From assembly GCF_020144665.1 (NCBI RefSeq), contig NZ_JAAHBQ010000026.1, positions 1-63,213 of the forward strand: 63,213 bases of DNA. Reading direction: 5' to 3'. Below are positions 35,859 to 47,158 of the stretch, one piece after another. The DNA is from Oscillatoria salina IIICB1 (lineage in GTDB: Bacteria > Cyanobacteriota > Cyanobacteriia > Cyanobacteriales > SIO1D9). The translations under genes and the position numbers were made by a program. The notes beneath the pieces are model-generated. The model ran no database searches, was not told the DNA's origin, and saw nothing but the letters and a program-made list of their open reading frames with translations. Position 1 is the stretch's first letter, and every line of letters starts with the position of its first letter.

Positions 35859-36096
35859 TTTCAGCAAAATATAGTCAGGTAATAATGCTACTTGTTGACA
35901 AGGAAAATTTTCGCCCTAAAACGAGAGTGAGAAAGGTTCTAGAGAATCGCTTAATTTTTTGTCAATCATGACGATAATTTGGCAAAATGACATTTAAACA
36001 CATTGTCAATTTCCCAGAAAAAAAATAAACTTCAAAAATATTAATTCTGCCGTTAGTAACGAACTTAGCAAAAACTAAACTAAGCACAAAAATATC

Positions 36097-37056
36097 ATGT
36101 TTAAACAAAAGTCAATTTTAATAAATTGTGGGCTATTTTTTAGTTTAGCAGGCGTAACTGCTTGTAGTAATAATGTTAGTAATGTAACGGGAAACCCCGA
36201 ATCAAATCAAATCGCTCAACCCAATAACCAGACTGCTAACGAAAGCTATAACGTGCAAGTTTACTTCCCCGAAGCTGGAGGAGAATTTACCGATACAGAA
36301 GCAGTAACGAGGACAACTGAAAGTGCCGCAGTCGCGGAATTTGCCCTCGAAGAATTAATCGCAGGTCCAACTTTCCCAGAAAGAGAAAGAGGCTTAATAG
36401 ATCCGATAGAATTTCGCGGGGAATCGAATTGCGGGGAGAATTTTACAGTAGGAATTAAAAATGGTGAAGCGCGAGTCCAATTTTGTCGCGATGTAGTTAC
36501 TCAAGGTGTAGGAGATGACGCGAGAATCCAAACTTCAATCAAGCAAACACTCAAGCAATTTTCCACTGTAGATTCCGTAGTAATTTTAGACAAAAATGGT
36601 AACTGTTTTGCTGATGCTAGCGGCAGAAATCAATGTTTGTCAGCAGAGACAAGAGAAGTGCAAGTTTACTTCCCCGAAGCCGGAGGAGAATTTACCGATA
36701 CAGAAGCAGTAACAAGGACAACTGAAAGTGTGGCAGTCGCGGAATTTGCCCTCGAAAAATTAATCGCAGGACCTACTTTCCCAGAAAGAGAAAGAGGCTT
36801 AATAGATCCGATAGAATTTCGCGGCGAATCGAATTGCGGGGAGAACTTTACAGTAGGAATTGAAAATGGTGAAGCGCGAGTCCAATTTTGTCGCGATGTA
36901 GTTACTCAAGGTGTAGGAGATGACGCGAGAATCCAAACTTCAATCAAGCAAACACTCAAACAATTTTCCACTGTAGATTCCGTAGTAATTTTAGACAAAA
37001 ATGGTAACTGTTTTGCTGATGCTAGCGGTAGAAATCTCTGTCTCCAGTCAGCATAA
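36097..37056 (+). CDS. Lipoprotein with two tandem GerMN domains
   Basis: This 319-residue lipoprotein has the lipobox VTAC near residue 23. It then has two GerMN-type domains, each starting VQVYFPEAGGEFTDTEAV and containing LIAGPTFPERERGLIDPI. GerMN domains are found in exported proteins of spore-forming bacteria and, without spores, in cyanobacteria. Their ligand is unknown. The two domains are almost identical. They differ at only three or so residues over about 128, so the duplication is recent. The four cysteines per repeat (SNCGE, VQFCRD, NCFAD, and CL) probably form disulfides. Confidence 0.85.
   Translation: MFKQKSILINCGLFFSLAGVTACSNNVSNVTGNPESNQIAQPNNQTANESYNVQVYFPEAGGEFTDTEAVTRTTESAAVAEFALEELIAGPTFPERERGLIDPIEFRGESNCGENFTVGIKNGEARVQFCRDVVTQGVGDDARIQTSIKQTLKQFSTVDSVVILDKNGNCFADASGRNQCLSAETREVQVYFPEAGGEFTDTEAVTRTTESVAVAEFALEKLIAGPTFPERERGLIDPIEFRGESNCGENFTVGIENGEARVQFCRDVVTQGVGDDARIQTSIKQTLKQFSTVDSVVILDKNGNCFADASGRNLCLQSA
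36253..37041 (+). repeat. Tandem duplication inside the GerMN gene
   Basis: Bases 36253-36636 and 36658-37041 are direct copies with a period of 405 bases. By eye they differ at about a dozen positions, several of them silent. Confidence 0.9.
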
Positions 37057-37194
37057 TTCCAGAGACTAGACATTGCCAAAAGTAGATATTTCCTAGAAAA
37101 TACGGAGAGAGGTATAAAGCCCATATCACACAACAAGTTACCCAGTCAGGATAGGATGGAATTCCTGAATGAAATTGAAAATTACAGAAAACTG

Positions 37195-38430
37195 ATGGTT
37201 TCAACTTTTCCGACTGGTAACTCAATTGAAGGCGATCGCGAAGCGCTGCAAAGCGCAGATCGCGTTCGTTTAGAAATTAGAGCTTTACAATCTAAGTTAG
37301 TACGATGGCGGCGTAGTTTGCACCAAAAACCAGAGTTAGGTTTCCAAGAGGTACTAACTTCCCAGTTTGTGGACGAAAAATTGACAGCTTGGGGCATCGA
37401 GCATCAAACACAGATCGCCAAAACTGGTATAGTAGCAACTATACCTGGAAATAGTCCCGGTCCGGTGCTAGCTATTCGCGCCGATATGGACGCTTTACCA
37501 ATTCAAGAACAAAACGAAGTAGCTTATAAATCGCAGCATAAAGGTATTATGCACGCTTGCGGTCACGATGGACACACAGCGATCGCACTAGGTACGGCTT
37601 ATTATCTCTCACAACATCGCCAAGATTTCTCCGGTACTGTCAAAATTATCTTTCAACCTGCTGAAGAAGGACCCGGAGGGGCTAAACCCATGATTGAAGC
37701 AGGTGTCCTGAAAAATCCGGATGTCGATGGGATAATCGGATTGCATCTGTGGAATAACCTTCCCCTGGGTACGATTGGCGTGCGTCAAGGGGCTTTAATG
37801 GCAGCAGTAGAGTTATTTCGCTGTACAATTCAAGGTAAAGGCGGACATGGGGCGATGCCGGATCAAACTGTTGACGCGATCGTCGTAACTGCCCAAATTA
37901 TCAATGCTTTACAAACAATTGTTGCTCGTAATATTAACCCCATTGATTCCGCAGTTGTTACAGTGGGCGAACTCCACGCAGGTTCGGCAATGAATGTCAT
38001 CGCTGATAGTGCCAAAATAAGCGGTACTGTGCGTTATTTTAATCCCCAATACGAAGGTTATATTAGTCAACGCCTGGAGGAAATTATTGCGGGAGTTTGT
38101 CAAAGTCACGGCGCTAGTTACGAGTTAGATTACTGGCAATTATATCCGGCTTTAATTAATCATCATCAGATGACAGAATTAGTGCGTTCTGTGGCTACTG
38201 ATGTAGTAGAAACGCCCGCAGGTGTAGTTCCCGAATGTCAAACAATGGGTGGGGAAGATATGTCTTTCTTTTTGCAACAAGTACCTGGTTGTTATTTCTT
38301 TCTCGGTTCGGCTAATCCAGAGAAAGGTTTAGCTTATCCACACCATCATCCTCGCTTTGATTTTGATGAATCAGTTTTATCTATGGGTGTAGAAATGTTC
38401 GTTCGTTGTGTCGAGAAATTCTGCCGTTAA
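37195..38430 (+). CDS. M20 family metal-dependent amidohydrolase
   Basis: This protein of about 411 residues belongs to the peptidase M20D group (hippurate / IAA-amino acid / N-acyl amino acid hydrolases). Metal and catalytic motifs are HACGHDGHTAIALG (with the first metal Cys and His), the Glu pair in PAEEGPGGAKPMI, and HLWNNLPLGTIGVR and PHHHPRFDFDE at the C-terminus. The open frame begins at 37156 (ATG), but the ATG at 37195 (MVSTFPTGN) looks like the usual family start. Substrates are typically N-acyl or amide-linked amino acids. It has no signal peptide. Confidence 0.88.
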   Translation: MVSTFPTGNSIEGDREALQSADRVRLEIRALQSKLVRWRRSLHQKPELGFQEVLTSQFVDEKLTAWGIEHQTQIAKTGIVATIPGNSPGPVLAIRADMDALPIQEQNEVAYKSQHKGIMHACGHDGHTAIALGTAYYLSQHRQDFSGTVKIIFQPAEEGPGGAKPMIEAGVLKNPDVDGIIGLHLWNNLPLGTIGVRQGALMAAVELFRCTIQGKGGHGAMPDQTVDAIVVTAQIINALQTIVARNINPIDSAVVTVGELHAGSAMNVIADSAKISGTVRYFNPQYEGYISQRLEEIIAGVCQSHGASYELDYWQLYPALINHHQMTELVRSVATDVVETPAGVVPECQTMGGEDMSFFLQQVPGCYFFLGSANPEKGLAYPHHHPRFDFDESVLSMGVEMFVRCVEKFCR

Positions 38431-38473
38431 CTAGATTTATTTTTAGTAATTGTAGTTGGCTAGGCATCATTTT

Positions 38474-38501
38474 GTAGAGACGTTTTTAGCGACGTCTCTA
38501 C
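38474..38501. repeat. Palindromic GTAGAGACGT element
   Basis: GTAGAGACGT (38474-38483) and ACGTCTCTAC (38492-38501) form a perfect 10-bp stem with an eight-base loop between convergent genes. This is a common dispersed palindrome type in cyanobacteria and may act as a bidirectional terminator. Confidence 0.65.
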
Positions 38502-38538
38502 ATCAATTGGTCGCATTTTCTTTTTCTTTTCCGAGGGG

Positions 38539-39633
38539 CTAAATTTGAGAAGGCAACTTGACAGTAAATGTAGTTCCTTGACCGACTTCACTTTGAACTT
38601 CAATCGTGCCATTATGAAAGTCTACCGATCTTTTCACAATTGCTAGCCCTAATCCAGTTCCGGGAATTGCACCGACATTTTTAGCTCGATGGAAGGTTTC
38701 AAAAAGTCGTTGGCGATCGGCTTCAGGAATACCAATTCCGGAATCTTTAATCTCAAAAATTAGGTAATTTTCTTGAGCGGCGATCTTCAAGCTTACTGAA
38801 GTATTATTAGGTGAATATTTGACGGCATTGGAAAGTAAGTTAATCAGGATATGATGTAGTAATTTTTCGTCTAGTATAGCTTCAGTAAATTCACTTTCAA
38901 TATCCAAGTCGATCTCGTGGTTATTTTGGTCGGCAACTTGAATATCTTCTACTAATTGACGACAAAGATTGTTCAGATTAATTTTCCGAGGATTGAATTC
39001 GATTTTTCCGGCTTCTGCTTTGCCGATGAGTAAGATATCATTGAGCATTTCTGTCATTCGTTGAATGGCAGTTTTAATTCTTTGAATGTGAGTCAATTTT
39101 TTCTCCTCTGACCACTGATTCATGTAGATTCTTAGTAAGTCAGATGAGAACAAAATTGTTGACATTGGCGTTCTGAATTCGTGGGAAACCATCGAAACAA
39201 AACGCGATTTCAGTTCGTTAAGTTCCTTTTCTTTTTCCAGGGCTTTTCTGATTTCAGTTTCGGCTCGACACCGGGCTAAAGCAATTTCTACAGTGGTATG
39301 TAAATCTTTCTCTTGAAAAGGTTTAACAATATAACCAAAAGGTTGAGTTGCTTTTGCCCGTTCTAAAGTGGTAGGATCGGTATGAGCGGTAAGAAAAACC
39401 ACAGGTAATTGCAAATCAGTGCGGATTTTTTCAGCAACTTCTACGCCATCGAGGGAACCTTTTAACATAATATCCATCAGAATTAAGTCTGGTTGGATTT
39501 TTTCGGCTTTTTCCAGGGCTTTTTCGCCAGTAGCGATGACAGCAGGGACGTTATAGCCTAATCTTTTTAAGCTATTTTTAATATCCATGCCAATAATTAC
39601 TTCATCTTCAACAACTAAAATTGTAGGTTTCAT
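38539..39633 (-). CDS. Hybrid response regulator-histidine kinase
   Basis: This 364-residue protein has an N-terminal receiver (phospho-Asp54 in [10 protein letters not shown]), a HisKA dimerisation domain with the phospho-His in [14 protein letters not shown] near 155, and a HATPase domain ending [13 protein letters not shown] and GTTFTVKLP. It has no sensor or membrane part, so its input is phosphotransfer to its own receiver. The most likely donor is the large kinase encoded directly upstream. The two genes overlap by four bases (39630-39633), which implies translational coupling. There is no output DNA-binding domain. Confidence 0.92.
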   Translation of the reverse strand: MKPTILVVEDEVIIGMDIKNSLKRLGYNVPAVIATGEKALEKAEKIQPDLILMDIMLKGSLDGVEVAEKIRTDLQLPVVFLTAHTDPTTLERAKATQPFGYIVKPFQEKDLHTTVEIALARCRAETEIRKALEKEKELNELKSRFVSMVSHEFRTPMSTILFSSDLLRIYMNQWSEEKKLTHIQRIKTAIQRMTEMLNDILLIGKAEAGKIEFNPRKINLNNLCRQLVEDIQVADQNNHEIDLDIESEFTEAILDEKLLHHILINLLSNAVKYSPNNTSVSLKIAAQENYLIFEIKDSGIGIPEADRQRLFETFHRAKNVGAIPGTGLGLAIVKRSVDFHNGTIEVQSEVGQGTTFTVKLPSQI

Positions 39634-42600
39634 TTTTCTGCTTTGTTCGGTTGGTTAAATGTAATTGTGAAAGTAGTACCTTGGTGCGAGTAAATCTCAA
39701 TTTCTCCGTTCAGTTGTTCGGTTAAATTGGAGACTAATTGCAAGCCTAATGATTCAACTTCGCTCAGGTCGAAATCGGGAGGTAAACCGACTCCGTTATC
39801 GGCGACTGTCAAGGATATTTTACCTGGTTCCGGTTGCAAAAATTTCACCCATATTTCACCTTGTTTTTGCTTGGGGAAACCATATTTGAATGAGTTAGAG
39901 ACTAATTCATTAATAATTAAGCCGCAAGGTATGGCGGTGTCGATATCGAGTTGAATTTTCTCTAATTGTAGTTGTAATTGAAGGTGATTTGGTGAGATAT
40001 TGTAGGAGCGAAATAAATTTTCGGTTAGGTCGCTAATGTAGGTGGATGCGTCAATTTTTGCTAATCCTTGGGATTGATATAATTTTTCATGGATTAGCGC
40101 CATCGATCTAACTCGATTGTAACTTTCAGTGAATAAGCTGAGAGTGTCTTCATCGGTGATATAGGCAGATTGGAGTTTGAGCAAGCTAGAAATAACTTGC
40201 AAGTTGTTTTTGACACGGTGGTGAATTTCTTTGAGTAGTATTTCTTTTTCTTTCAGTGAGGATTTTAATTGCTTTTCTGCTTGTTTTCGTTCGGTGATGT
40301 CGCGATACATCCATAAATGTCCGGTATAGTTTCCTTGGACAAAGATTGGCACGTAATCTCGTTCTAAAATTCGACCATCACTCATGCTAATTTCTTCATC
40401 AGTGATTACTTGTTTACCTTGAGAAACTTCGAGATGATGGTGAAGAAATTGTTCAGATTCGGCAAAAAGATGTTGATGAGTTTGAGCGAAGTTGGAAAAA
40501 TCGGCTCCGATTAAATTCGCTGGAGAAACGGAGAGATTAAAGAGATCGCAAAATGCTTGATTAACCATAATAACTCGCTTGAATTCATCTTTAACTAAAA
40601 TGCCGAGTTGGAGATTTTCAATCAAAGTTGCGAGGCGAGAAGTTGTGGCGCGGATTTCTTCTGCGGCTTCTTGGCGTTCGGTAATATCAGATTGAATGCC
40701 GATAAAGTGGGTAAGCGTACCATCATCTCCGTGGATAGGCGAAATGCTTAATTCATTCCAGAATAAACTGCCATCTTTGCGATAGTTGCGTAGGACAACG
40801 GTACAACTTTCTCCTTGTTTAATGGCAGCCCGTAGTTGCGTTAAACCAGGTTGGTCAGTGTCTGAACCTTGAAGAAAACGACAGTTTTTGTTAAGCACTT
40901 CACGAGCAGAATATCCGGTCATGCGCTCGAAGGCTGAATTAACATAAATAACAGGTAGGTCTGGCTTTCTGGCATCAGTGATAATAATGCCATTGTTGGT
41001 CGCGGCGATCGCTCTTTCTCTTAAGCGTAAGGCTTCTTCGGTTCGTTTGCGATCGCTGATGTCGCGACAGACGCAAATTAGTCCGCCTTCGGGAAGCCCA
41101 GTTAGGGAAATTTCTTCAGCAAATGTTGTCCCGTCTCGTTTTTTTGCTACTGCTTCTCCTTGCCATGTACCTTGTTGGATGAGGAGGGGAAAGATTTCCT
41201 CTTCGATCCGTTTGGCTTCGTCACAATTGTATAACTCTTGCCAAGTTTTGCCGATTAATTCTTCGGCACTGTTGTAGCCGAAAATTTGAGCGTGAGATTG
41301 ATTAATATAGGTGTATTCACCTGCGGCGTTGATAATCGCAATACCGTCACTAGCTGCTTCTACTGCCGCTAATTGTCGTCGCATGGTTTCTTGTGCTTCT
41401 TTGTAGGCGGTGATGTCGCGGCAGACTCCAATTATTCCTAGTAATTCGCCTTCGGGTGAAAGATAGGGAGATTTAGTCGAAACAAAGATGTATTTACTGT
41501 CTTCAATTTCAATAGCTTCTTCGGTAATTAAAGTGCTTCCACTCCTCATTACTTGCCGATCTACTGCCCAAATTGGTTGAGCGGTTTCTGGTGCAAATAA
41601 CTCTCGATCGGTTTTGCCTAAAACATTTTCGAGAGAACGGTTTAAAAATTTTGTTCCTGCTGGATTGATCAAGACGTAGCGTCCAATTTGGTCTTTAATA
41701 AAGATCGAGTCTTTACTGTTTTCGACAATGGCGCGGAGTTTAAATTCACTGTCGCGCAAAGCATTTTCTGCTTCTTTGCGCTCGGTAATATCCATAACTA
41801 CGCCACTCATACCGATAGCTTCACCAGCTTGGTTATAAATTACATCACCTTTACTAGCGACCCAACGAATTGTCCCGTCAGCCCAAATACAGCGATGTTC
41901 GAGTTCGTAGGGTATTTTTTCCTCAAAAGTCTGATTTATTGTGTTGAGGATCGAGTCGCGATCGCTTTCGGGAACGCAGTTGAGATAAGCGACAAGGGTG
42001 CCAGAAAAAGTATTAGGTGCAAAACCAAAAATTAATTCGGTACCTGGAGACCAAATCAGTTTGTTGGTGGTGACATCCCAATCCCAAGTACCCATCTTGG
42101 CAGCATGGAGAGCCATACTCAAACGTTTTTCTTTCTCTCGAAGTGCTTCTTGAGCTTGTTTGCGATCGGTGATATCTGTGGAAATTCCACAAATTGCATA
42201 GGTTTCGCCGTTGCTATTTTTTAAAGGAAATTTAACGCTAATGTAGGTATGCAACCCATCTGGATGAGGAGCAATTTCTTCGACTTTAATTGGATTTTCG
42301 CTCTCCATTACCTGGCGGTTATTTTCTACAAATACCTCGGCGATGTCCTGAGGCCAACAAGCGTAGATGGTTTTGCCGATAAATTCTTCTTTGGTGACAC
42401 CAAACAAATTTTCATACTGACGATTAATCAGTAAATATCGGTAATCGAGATCGGTAACATAAATAATTGCTGGTGAGTGATCTAAAATCGATTGGAGTTC
42501 CTGTTTGCTCTCCCTGAGTTGGGTTTCTACCTGGCGACGTTGAGCAATTTCTCGAGCAAGTTTGGCAACAGTTTGCTGTAATTCTTGAGTACGTTCTCGA

Positions 42601-44579
42601 ATTTTGAGTTCTAATTCTTGATTCAGTTGTTGGAGAGCTTCTTCGGCAAGTTTTCGTTCGGTAATATCTTCATAGGTTCCCAAAATACCGATGACATTAC
42701 CCTCAGCATCGTGAAGGGGAACTTTATTGGTATCTAGCCAACGTTCTTGATTATTTGCTTGTAGTTGAGTTTCGGTGATGTTATATTCGGGTGTATTTGT
42801 GGTCATTACCCAGCGATCGCACTGACGATACCAATCTGATTCTGTTTTTGTCCAGGGAAGGTCGTAGTCGGTTTTACCGATAACTTGCTCTGGATGCTCA
42901 AAACCAGCAGCGCGCGCAAAGTTACAGTTGCAGCCTAAGTAAACGGAATTTCTGTCTTTCCAGAAGATAAATTGAGGAATATTATCCATTACCAACTGCA
43001 ACATTTGCTGTTTTTCTCTCAAAGCAGTTTCGGCTTTTTTTCGTTCTTGGAGTTCAGTTTGGATTTGTTGATAAAGTTCGGCTTGATGAATGGCGATCGC
43101 GCAATGATCGGCGATATTTTTGACAAAGGCGATTTCTTCTACCGTCCATTCTCGTTCGCGATCGCATTCGTGTAAGCTAATTCCACCGATGTAAGTTTCT
43201 TGGTAGAGTAACGGTAAGATCGCGATCGCGCGAAGGTTACATCTTTTGGCTGATGTTTGGATTTCTGGAGATAAACTACTCTCAATTCGAGGTAAAACTA
43301 AAGCTTCCCCTCGAGCTAACTGAGTTTGGTAGTGAGTATAAAAATCGCAGTGAATGTCGATTAAACTATCTTCTTGTGAGGTAGCTTCCGAAACATGATC
43401 GATTGCGAGTTTTTGCTCTCCATCGGGTCGAAAAATTAAGCAGCGACTGACATTTAAGGCTTCGTGGAGTTGATTAACCGTAGTTTGGAGAATTTGGTCT
43501 AAATCCAATGTTCCTCGCATCGCTTGGACGATTTGATTAACTAAAGCTGCTTGTTTGGCTTGTAGTTTTAATTTGGTACAATTTTCTTCGAGTTCGGCAG
43601 TGCGCTGTTGTACTTGTTTTTCCAGTTCGGCGTTACGCTGGCGTAAAATTGTCGCTTTTTCTGTTTCTAGTTGACAAATTGATTTTTGAGCGCGTTTGAG
43701 TCTTTTATACATTTGAATGGGTTCGAGCGATCGCAATAATTCCATTTCGGTAATTATGTTCAATCCGATACCCCAATCCTGAGAAACTAAGAGTAGGGAG
43801 CGGCGATCGCTCTGCATTTGTTGATAAGCTTCCAGGAGAGAATCTCCTGGTTTTAATTGATGTCCCAATCTCCCCATGACTGTAGCGGCAGATATCTGGG
43901 CTAAATCCATTCCTAATGCCCAAGTTTGGATGATTTGGCGTTCGCTGATTATCCCCACTGGGAGAGAGTTTTCTCCGGTAATTACGACGCCAATCGCTTG
44001 ATTTTCGGCACTCAATTGAGCGATATTTTCTACTGAGCTAGTCTCCGGGACAGAGATTACTGGAGATTTGCTTACTTCTCCCACCGTACCCAGTCGAAAC
44101 AAGTTCATTAATTTTAAAGCATGGAGAATCGTTTTCGGGGTAATAATACCTAACAATTTGCCGCGCTCGTCGGTGATGGGTAAATGACGAATTTGATTCT
44201 GACGAAAAAGTAATAGTGGTGTCAAAATATTTTCTGCATCACCCAAACGCAAACTAATTTCAGATGGTTGGAATAAGTCCAGAAATTGCACCTTACTATC
44301 GAGTTTAATTCCCTTGGCGATCGCCCGAACTAGATCGCGATCGCTAAATACTCCGAGAAACTGCCCCGATTCTTTTACTACTACATAATTAGTTTCTCTC
44401 GGCGCTTCTAATTCATTACTTACCCAGTCATCTGTAACAATTCGCTCCGAATTTGCTCTGTCAAAGCCCATTAAAGAGACAACTTCCGCCAATTCGATCT
44501 CGGAGTTGACAACCGTAAAATCACGATTAATTGCTTGCTCTAAACTGGGTAAACTTAGTAATGAATCCTGAAATACCAT
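39630..44579 (-). CDS. CBS-GAF-PAS-LOV histidine kinase (HisKA_2 type)
   Basis: This 1649-residue sensor kinase has, in order, four CBS-like repeats (1-290), a coiled coil, a GAF domain (about 350-500), and seven PAS-type domains (about 520-1425). The sixth is a LOV domain at about 1190-1300. It contains NKNCRFLQG with the reactive Cys1233, followed by the flavin-contact residues in NYRKDG, FWNELSI and FIGIQSDIT. The kinase end has the HisKA_2 motif [11 protein letters not shown] (His1453-His1454) and a HATPase domain. No membrane segment is seen. It likely reports blue light and adenylate or redox state to the downstream hybrid receiver kinase (inference). Confidence 0.92.
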   Translation of the reverse strand: MVFQDSLLSLPSLEQAINRDFTVVNSEIELAEVVSLMGFDRANSERIVTDDWVSNELEAPRETNYVVVKESGQFLGVFSDRDLVRAIAKGIKLDSKVQFLDLFQPSEISLRLGDAENILTPLLLFRQNQIRHLPITDERGKLLGIITPKTILHALKLMNLFRLGTVGEVSKSPVISVPETSSVENIAQLSAENQAIGVVITGENSLPVGIISERQIIQTWALGMDLAQISAATVMGRLGHQLKPGDSLLEAYQQMQSDRRSLLLVSQDWGIGLNIITEMELLRSLEPIQMYKRLKRAQKSICQLETEKATILRQRNAELEKQVQQRTAELEENCTKLKLQAKQAALVNQIVQAMRGTLDLDQILQTTVNQLHEALNVSRCLIFRPDGEQKLAIDHVSEATSQEDSLIDIHCDFYTHYQTQLARGEALVLPRIESSLSPEIQTSAKRCNLRAIAILPLLYQETYIGGISLHECDREREWTVEEIAFVKNIADHCAIAIHQAELYQQIQTELQERKKAETALREKQQMLQLVMDNIPQFIFWKDRNSVYLGCNCNFARAAGFEHPEQVIGKTDYDLPWTKTESDWYRQCDRWVMTTNTPEYNITETQLQANNQERWLDTNKVPLHDAEGNVIGILGTYEDITERKLAEEALQQLNQELELKIRERTQELQQTVAKLAREIAQRRQVETQLRESKQELQSILDHSPAIIYVTDLDYRYLLINRQYENLFGVTKEEFIGKTIYACWPQDIAEVFVENNRQVMESENPIKVEEIAPHPDGLHTYISVKFPLKNSNGETYAICGISTDITDRKQAQEALREKEKRLSMALHAAKMGTWDWDVTTNKLIWSPGTELIFGFAPNTFSGTLVAYLNCVPESDRDSILNTINQTFEEKIPYELEHRCIWADGTIRWVASKGDVIYNQAGEAIGMSGVVMDITERKEAENALRDSEFKLRAIVENSKDSIFIKDQIGRYVLINPAGTKFLNRSLENVLGKTDRELFAPETAQPIWAVDRQVMRSGSTLITEEAIEIEDSKYIFVSTKSPYLSPEGELLGIIGVCRDITAYKEAQETMRRQLAAVEAASDGIAIINAAGEYTYINQSHAQIFGYNSAEELIGKTWQELYNCDEAKRIEEEIFPLLIQQGTWQGEAVAKKRDGTTFAEEISLTGLPEGGLICVCRDISDRKRTEEALRLRERAIAATNNGIIITDARKPDLPVIYVNSAFERMTGYSAREVLNKNCRFLQGSDTDQPGLTQLRAAIKQGESCTVVLRNYRKDGSLFWNELSISPIHGDDGTLTHFIGIQSDITERQEAAEEIRATTSRLATLIENLQLGILVKDEFKRVIMVNQAFCDLFNLSVSPANLIGADFSNFAQTHQHLFAESEQFLHHHLEVSQGKQVITDEEISMSDGRILERDYVPIFVQGNYTGHLWMYRDITERKQAEKQLKSSLKEKEILLKEIHHRVKNNLQVISSLLKLQSAYITDEDTLSLFTESYNRVRSMALIHEKLYQSQGLAKIDASTYISDLTENLFRSYNISPNHLQLQLQLEKIQLDIDTAIPCGLIINELVSNSFKYGFPKQKQGEIWVKFLQPEPGKISLTVADNGVGLPPDFDLSEVESLGLQLVSNLTEQLNGEIEIYSHQGTTFTITFNQPNKAEK

Positions 44580-44630
44580 GACCTTATTGACGATCCAAAT
44601 CTATTTAATTCAACGCCGATTGGGGGAATT

Positions 44631-46106
44631 TTAAGCTACACTAACAACTGGACAAATATTTCCTTTTTTGGGAAAAATAATTTTAAAAACCGTCCCTGTT
44701 TGAGAATTAATTTCTATTTGACCCTCCAATTGATTTGTCAGATTAGTTACAAGCTGCAATCCCAATGATTCGCTCATTTCTAGATCGAAATCTGCTGGTA
44801 AACCGATCCCATTATCACTAACTTCTAAGTCAAGATAACCACGATTATCTGTTGTTAATTTAATATCGATTTTGCCTGCCTTTCCTTCCGGAAAAGCATA
44901 TTTTAAAGAATTACAAATCAATTCATTAATAATTAATCCACAGGGAATTGCTGTATCTATATCAAAAAAGATTGGCTCAATTTTGACCTCCAAATCAATT
45001 CGATTAGATAAATATTGATAGGAACAGATGAGATTATTCACCAAACTTTTTATATATTCAGCCGCATCAATCTGAGCCAGACCTGAAGATTGATAAAGTT
45101 TTTCATGAATCAGCGACATCGACCTAACTCGGTTATAACTATCGCTCAAAACTGAAAGCACATCATGGTCTTTGATATACTCCGACTGCAATTTTAACAA
45201 ACTAGAAATAATTTGCAGATTATTTTTAACTCGATGGTGAATTTCTTTAAGTAATACTTCCTTTTCTTGTAGAGATGCTTGGAGTTTTTTTTCGGCTTTT
45301 TTTTGCTCGGTAATATCGATCCCTACTGCGACAACCGCTTGACCCTGCTGATATTTTTGAGCGGCAATCAAATAATAACCTTGAATCTGCTTGCTCGTCG
45401 TTTCAATAACTTTTCGATCGGCTTGTCTATCGCTAAGAAAAAACTCTCTGATAAAATCAGCAAAATCCAGACTACTTTCTAAAAAACCTAATTTTTGACC
45501 AATAAAAGCTTCTGGAGGCTGATTAAAAATAGCACACAAATGGTGATTTACACCAATGTAGCACAAGTCAGAATTAACCCAAGAAACTAATCCTGGAACA
45601 GCGTCTAAAACTGCTTGGAGTTGGTCATTAACTTGTTGTACCGCTAACTCAGCTTGCTGTCTTTCTTCAACTTCTGCCAAGGCGCGATCTCTCATGAAAC
45701 GATAATTTTGAGCTTGTTGTGTAAGATCGCTAACATCTTGAATAGAAACCAAAGCGTAGTATCCTCCTTCCGGTGCCGGTTCGGCAGTAACAGTAGTATG
45801 TTGAACTTGTAACTTTCCGTTAGGCAACCATGCCGGAATTAGATGTTTGTGCAGTTGAGAAGAGAAAATTGTTGGCGGACCGCCAGCAAAAATTTGCTTG
45901 AGACGACTAGCATATTTGGGCTCACTTAAATGAGGAAAAGATTGAGTAATATCAGTTCCCATAATTTTCGTTTTGGGGATCTTAGTCCAGTTTTCTAAAC
46001 AACGATTCCAAAACAAGACGACAAAATCTTCGCGTAGGACACAGATTCCGATGGGAACGCGATCGAGAACGCTAAATTTTTCTACGGCTTTTTCTAGGCA
46101 ATTCAT
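44631..46106 (-). CDS. PAS-containing HisKA_2-type histidine kinase
   Basis: This 491-residue cytoplasmic kinase has two PAS domains (about 10-125 and 160-265) and a HisKA_2 and HATPase kinase end ([15 protein letters not shown], then NSLKYAFPEGKAG and DNGIGLPADF). Its kinase part is very similar to that of the neighbouring 1649-residue kinase (both contain [29 protein letters not shown]), so the two share a recent origin. It lies 51 bases upstream of that kinase gene and 72 bases downstream of cheC on the same strand, suggesting one unit with CheY and CheC. Confidence 0.92.
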   Translation of the reverse strand: MNCLEKAVEKFSVLDRVPIGICVLREDFVVLFWNRCLENWTKIPKTKIMGTDITQSFPHLSEPKYASRLKQIFAGGPPTIFSSQLHKHLIPAWLPNGKLQVQHTTVTAEPAPEGGYYALVSIQDVSDLTQQAQNYRFMRDRALAEVEERQQAELAVQQVNDQLQAVLDAVPGLVSWVNSDLCYIGVNHHLCAIFNQPPEAFIGQKLGFLESSLDFADFIREFFLSDRQADRKVIETTSKQIQGYYLIAAQKYQQGQAVVAVGIDITEQKKAEKKLQASLQEKEVLLKEIHHRVKNNLQIISSLLKLQSEYIKDHDVLSVLSDSYNRVRSMSLIHEKLYQSSGLAQIDAAEYIKSLVNNLICSYQYLSNRIDLEVKIEPIFFDIDTAIPCGLIINELICNSLKYAFPEGKAGKIDIKLTTDNRGYLDLEVSDNGIGLPADFDLEMSESLGLQLVTNLTNQLEGQIEINSQTGTVFKIIFPKKGNICPVVSVA

Positions 46107-46178
46107 TGCTGGTCATTAAAGGAGAGTTTTGGAGCGTTCGTTGATTAAGCTGGCGGATTGAGTAACTATTGTTTAGAT

Positions 46179-46784
46179 TTAAACACAAATTTCGGACGCG
46201 ATCGCGTTCATGAGTAAATCAAATGAGCCAACTTCAAAAATCAGGATAATATCACCCCGAATTTGGTATTGTTCGATGGCGAAGTGAGTTTGGGCTAAGA
46301 GGATCGTGTTCTGATGGTCACTTTGACTGGCGTGGAGTAAGTTCTTGACGGTATCTTCAATGTAGATCGGCAAATCATAGTCCAGGTTTTGATTGATTAA
46401 ATTGCCAATCGAACCGATGACACTGTTAATTAAAATGTTACCTACTTCACTTAGGGTACTGATTTTCACGGCATCTAAATCTGGAGTTCCCGGTTCTTCA
46501 CCTGTCAAGATTGCCGCTAACATCGAAGCGCTATCGGTGGGAAAAACTAATTCAGCAATACCAGAAAAAGAGCCGCTAAAGTCTTGGCGTACCGCAGCAA
46601 TTTGTTCCAGACCAAGACGGTTTTCCATTTCTGTCTCTAACTCTAGTGGTGATTTAACTTTAATGTAAGGAACTTGCAAGCGGATGGAAGCTTCGAGCAT
46701 TTCATTGAGTACGCTCGCCGCCCGTCCAACTCCAATATTCACGAGTTCCTGAATGGCATCAATTTGGTCGGCAGTTAAATTCAT
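46179..46784 (-). CDS. cheC: CheC-type phosphatase of CheY
   Basis: This 201-residue protein belongs to the CheC/CheX/FliY phosphatases that dephosphorylate CheY. Both catalytic motifs match D/S-xxx-E-xx-N followed by 22 residues and Pro. The first is DAIQELVN ending at Pro39. The second is STLSEVGN with Pro 22 residues after the Asn. With two sites it resembles class I CheC. Its gene overlaps the end of the CheY gene by four bases, so both are translated together. That is direct support for CheY as its partner. Confidence 0.88.
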   Translation of the reverse strand: MNLTADQIDAIQELVNIGVGRAASVLNEMLEASIRLQVPYIKVKSPLELETEMENRLGLEQIAAVRQDFSGSFSGIAELVFPTDSASMLAAILTGEEPGTPDLDAVKISTLSEVGNILINSVIGSIGNLINQNLDYDLPIYIEDTVKNLLHASQSDHQNTILLAQTHFAIEQYQIRGDIILIFEVGSFDLLMNAIASEICV

Positions 46785-47158
46785 TGCGCCATCTCCTGGG
46801 GAGAAGTTAAAATTTGCTTGATTGTTTGGTGTAATTCTGCTGATTTTGGGGGCTTATTCAAAAATCCGCTTGCTCCTAAATCTAAGCAACGTTGGCGGAC
46901 TCCCGCTTGAATGTCGGCGCTAACTACAATTACGGGGATTGTCAAGTTGCGATCGCGAATGGTTTCTAATACGCTAAATCCGTCCATGACAGGCATCAGT
47001 AAGTCTACCAGAATGCAGTCTGGATTCTGGGTTTGCGCCATTTCTAGTCCTTCTGCTCCGTTGGTTGCTTCGATGACTTGATAACCTTCTGCACTTAAGG
47101 CTTTACGCAACATCCGCCTAGTGAAGGCAGCATCATCAATAATTAAAATTAAGCTCAT
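46781..47158 (-). CDS. CheY-like single-domain response regulator
   Basis: This receiver of about 125 residues has all active-site residues: Asp8-Asp9 (IIDDAAFTRR), phospho-Asp52 (ILVDLLMPVMDG), a Ser in VIVVSADI, and Lys in FLNKPPKS. The open frame extends to 47242, but the ATG at 47158 with AGGAAGAA upstream is the better start. It is the first gene of the minus-strand sensory unit and faces cheA across 337 bases. It is the natural phosphorylation target of that CheA, and CheC would reset it. Confidence 0.9.
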   Translation of the reverse strand: MSLILIIDDAAFTRRMLRKALSAEGYQVIEATNGAEGLEMAQTQNPDCILVDLLMPVMDGFSVLETIRDRNLTIPVIVVSADIQAGVRQRCLDLGASGFLNKPPKSAELHQTIKQILTSPQEMAQ

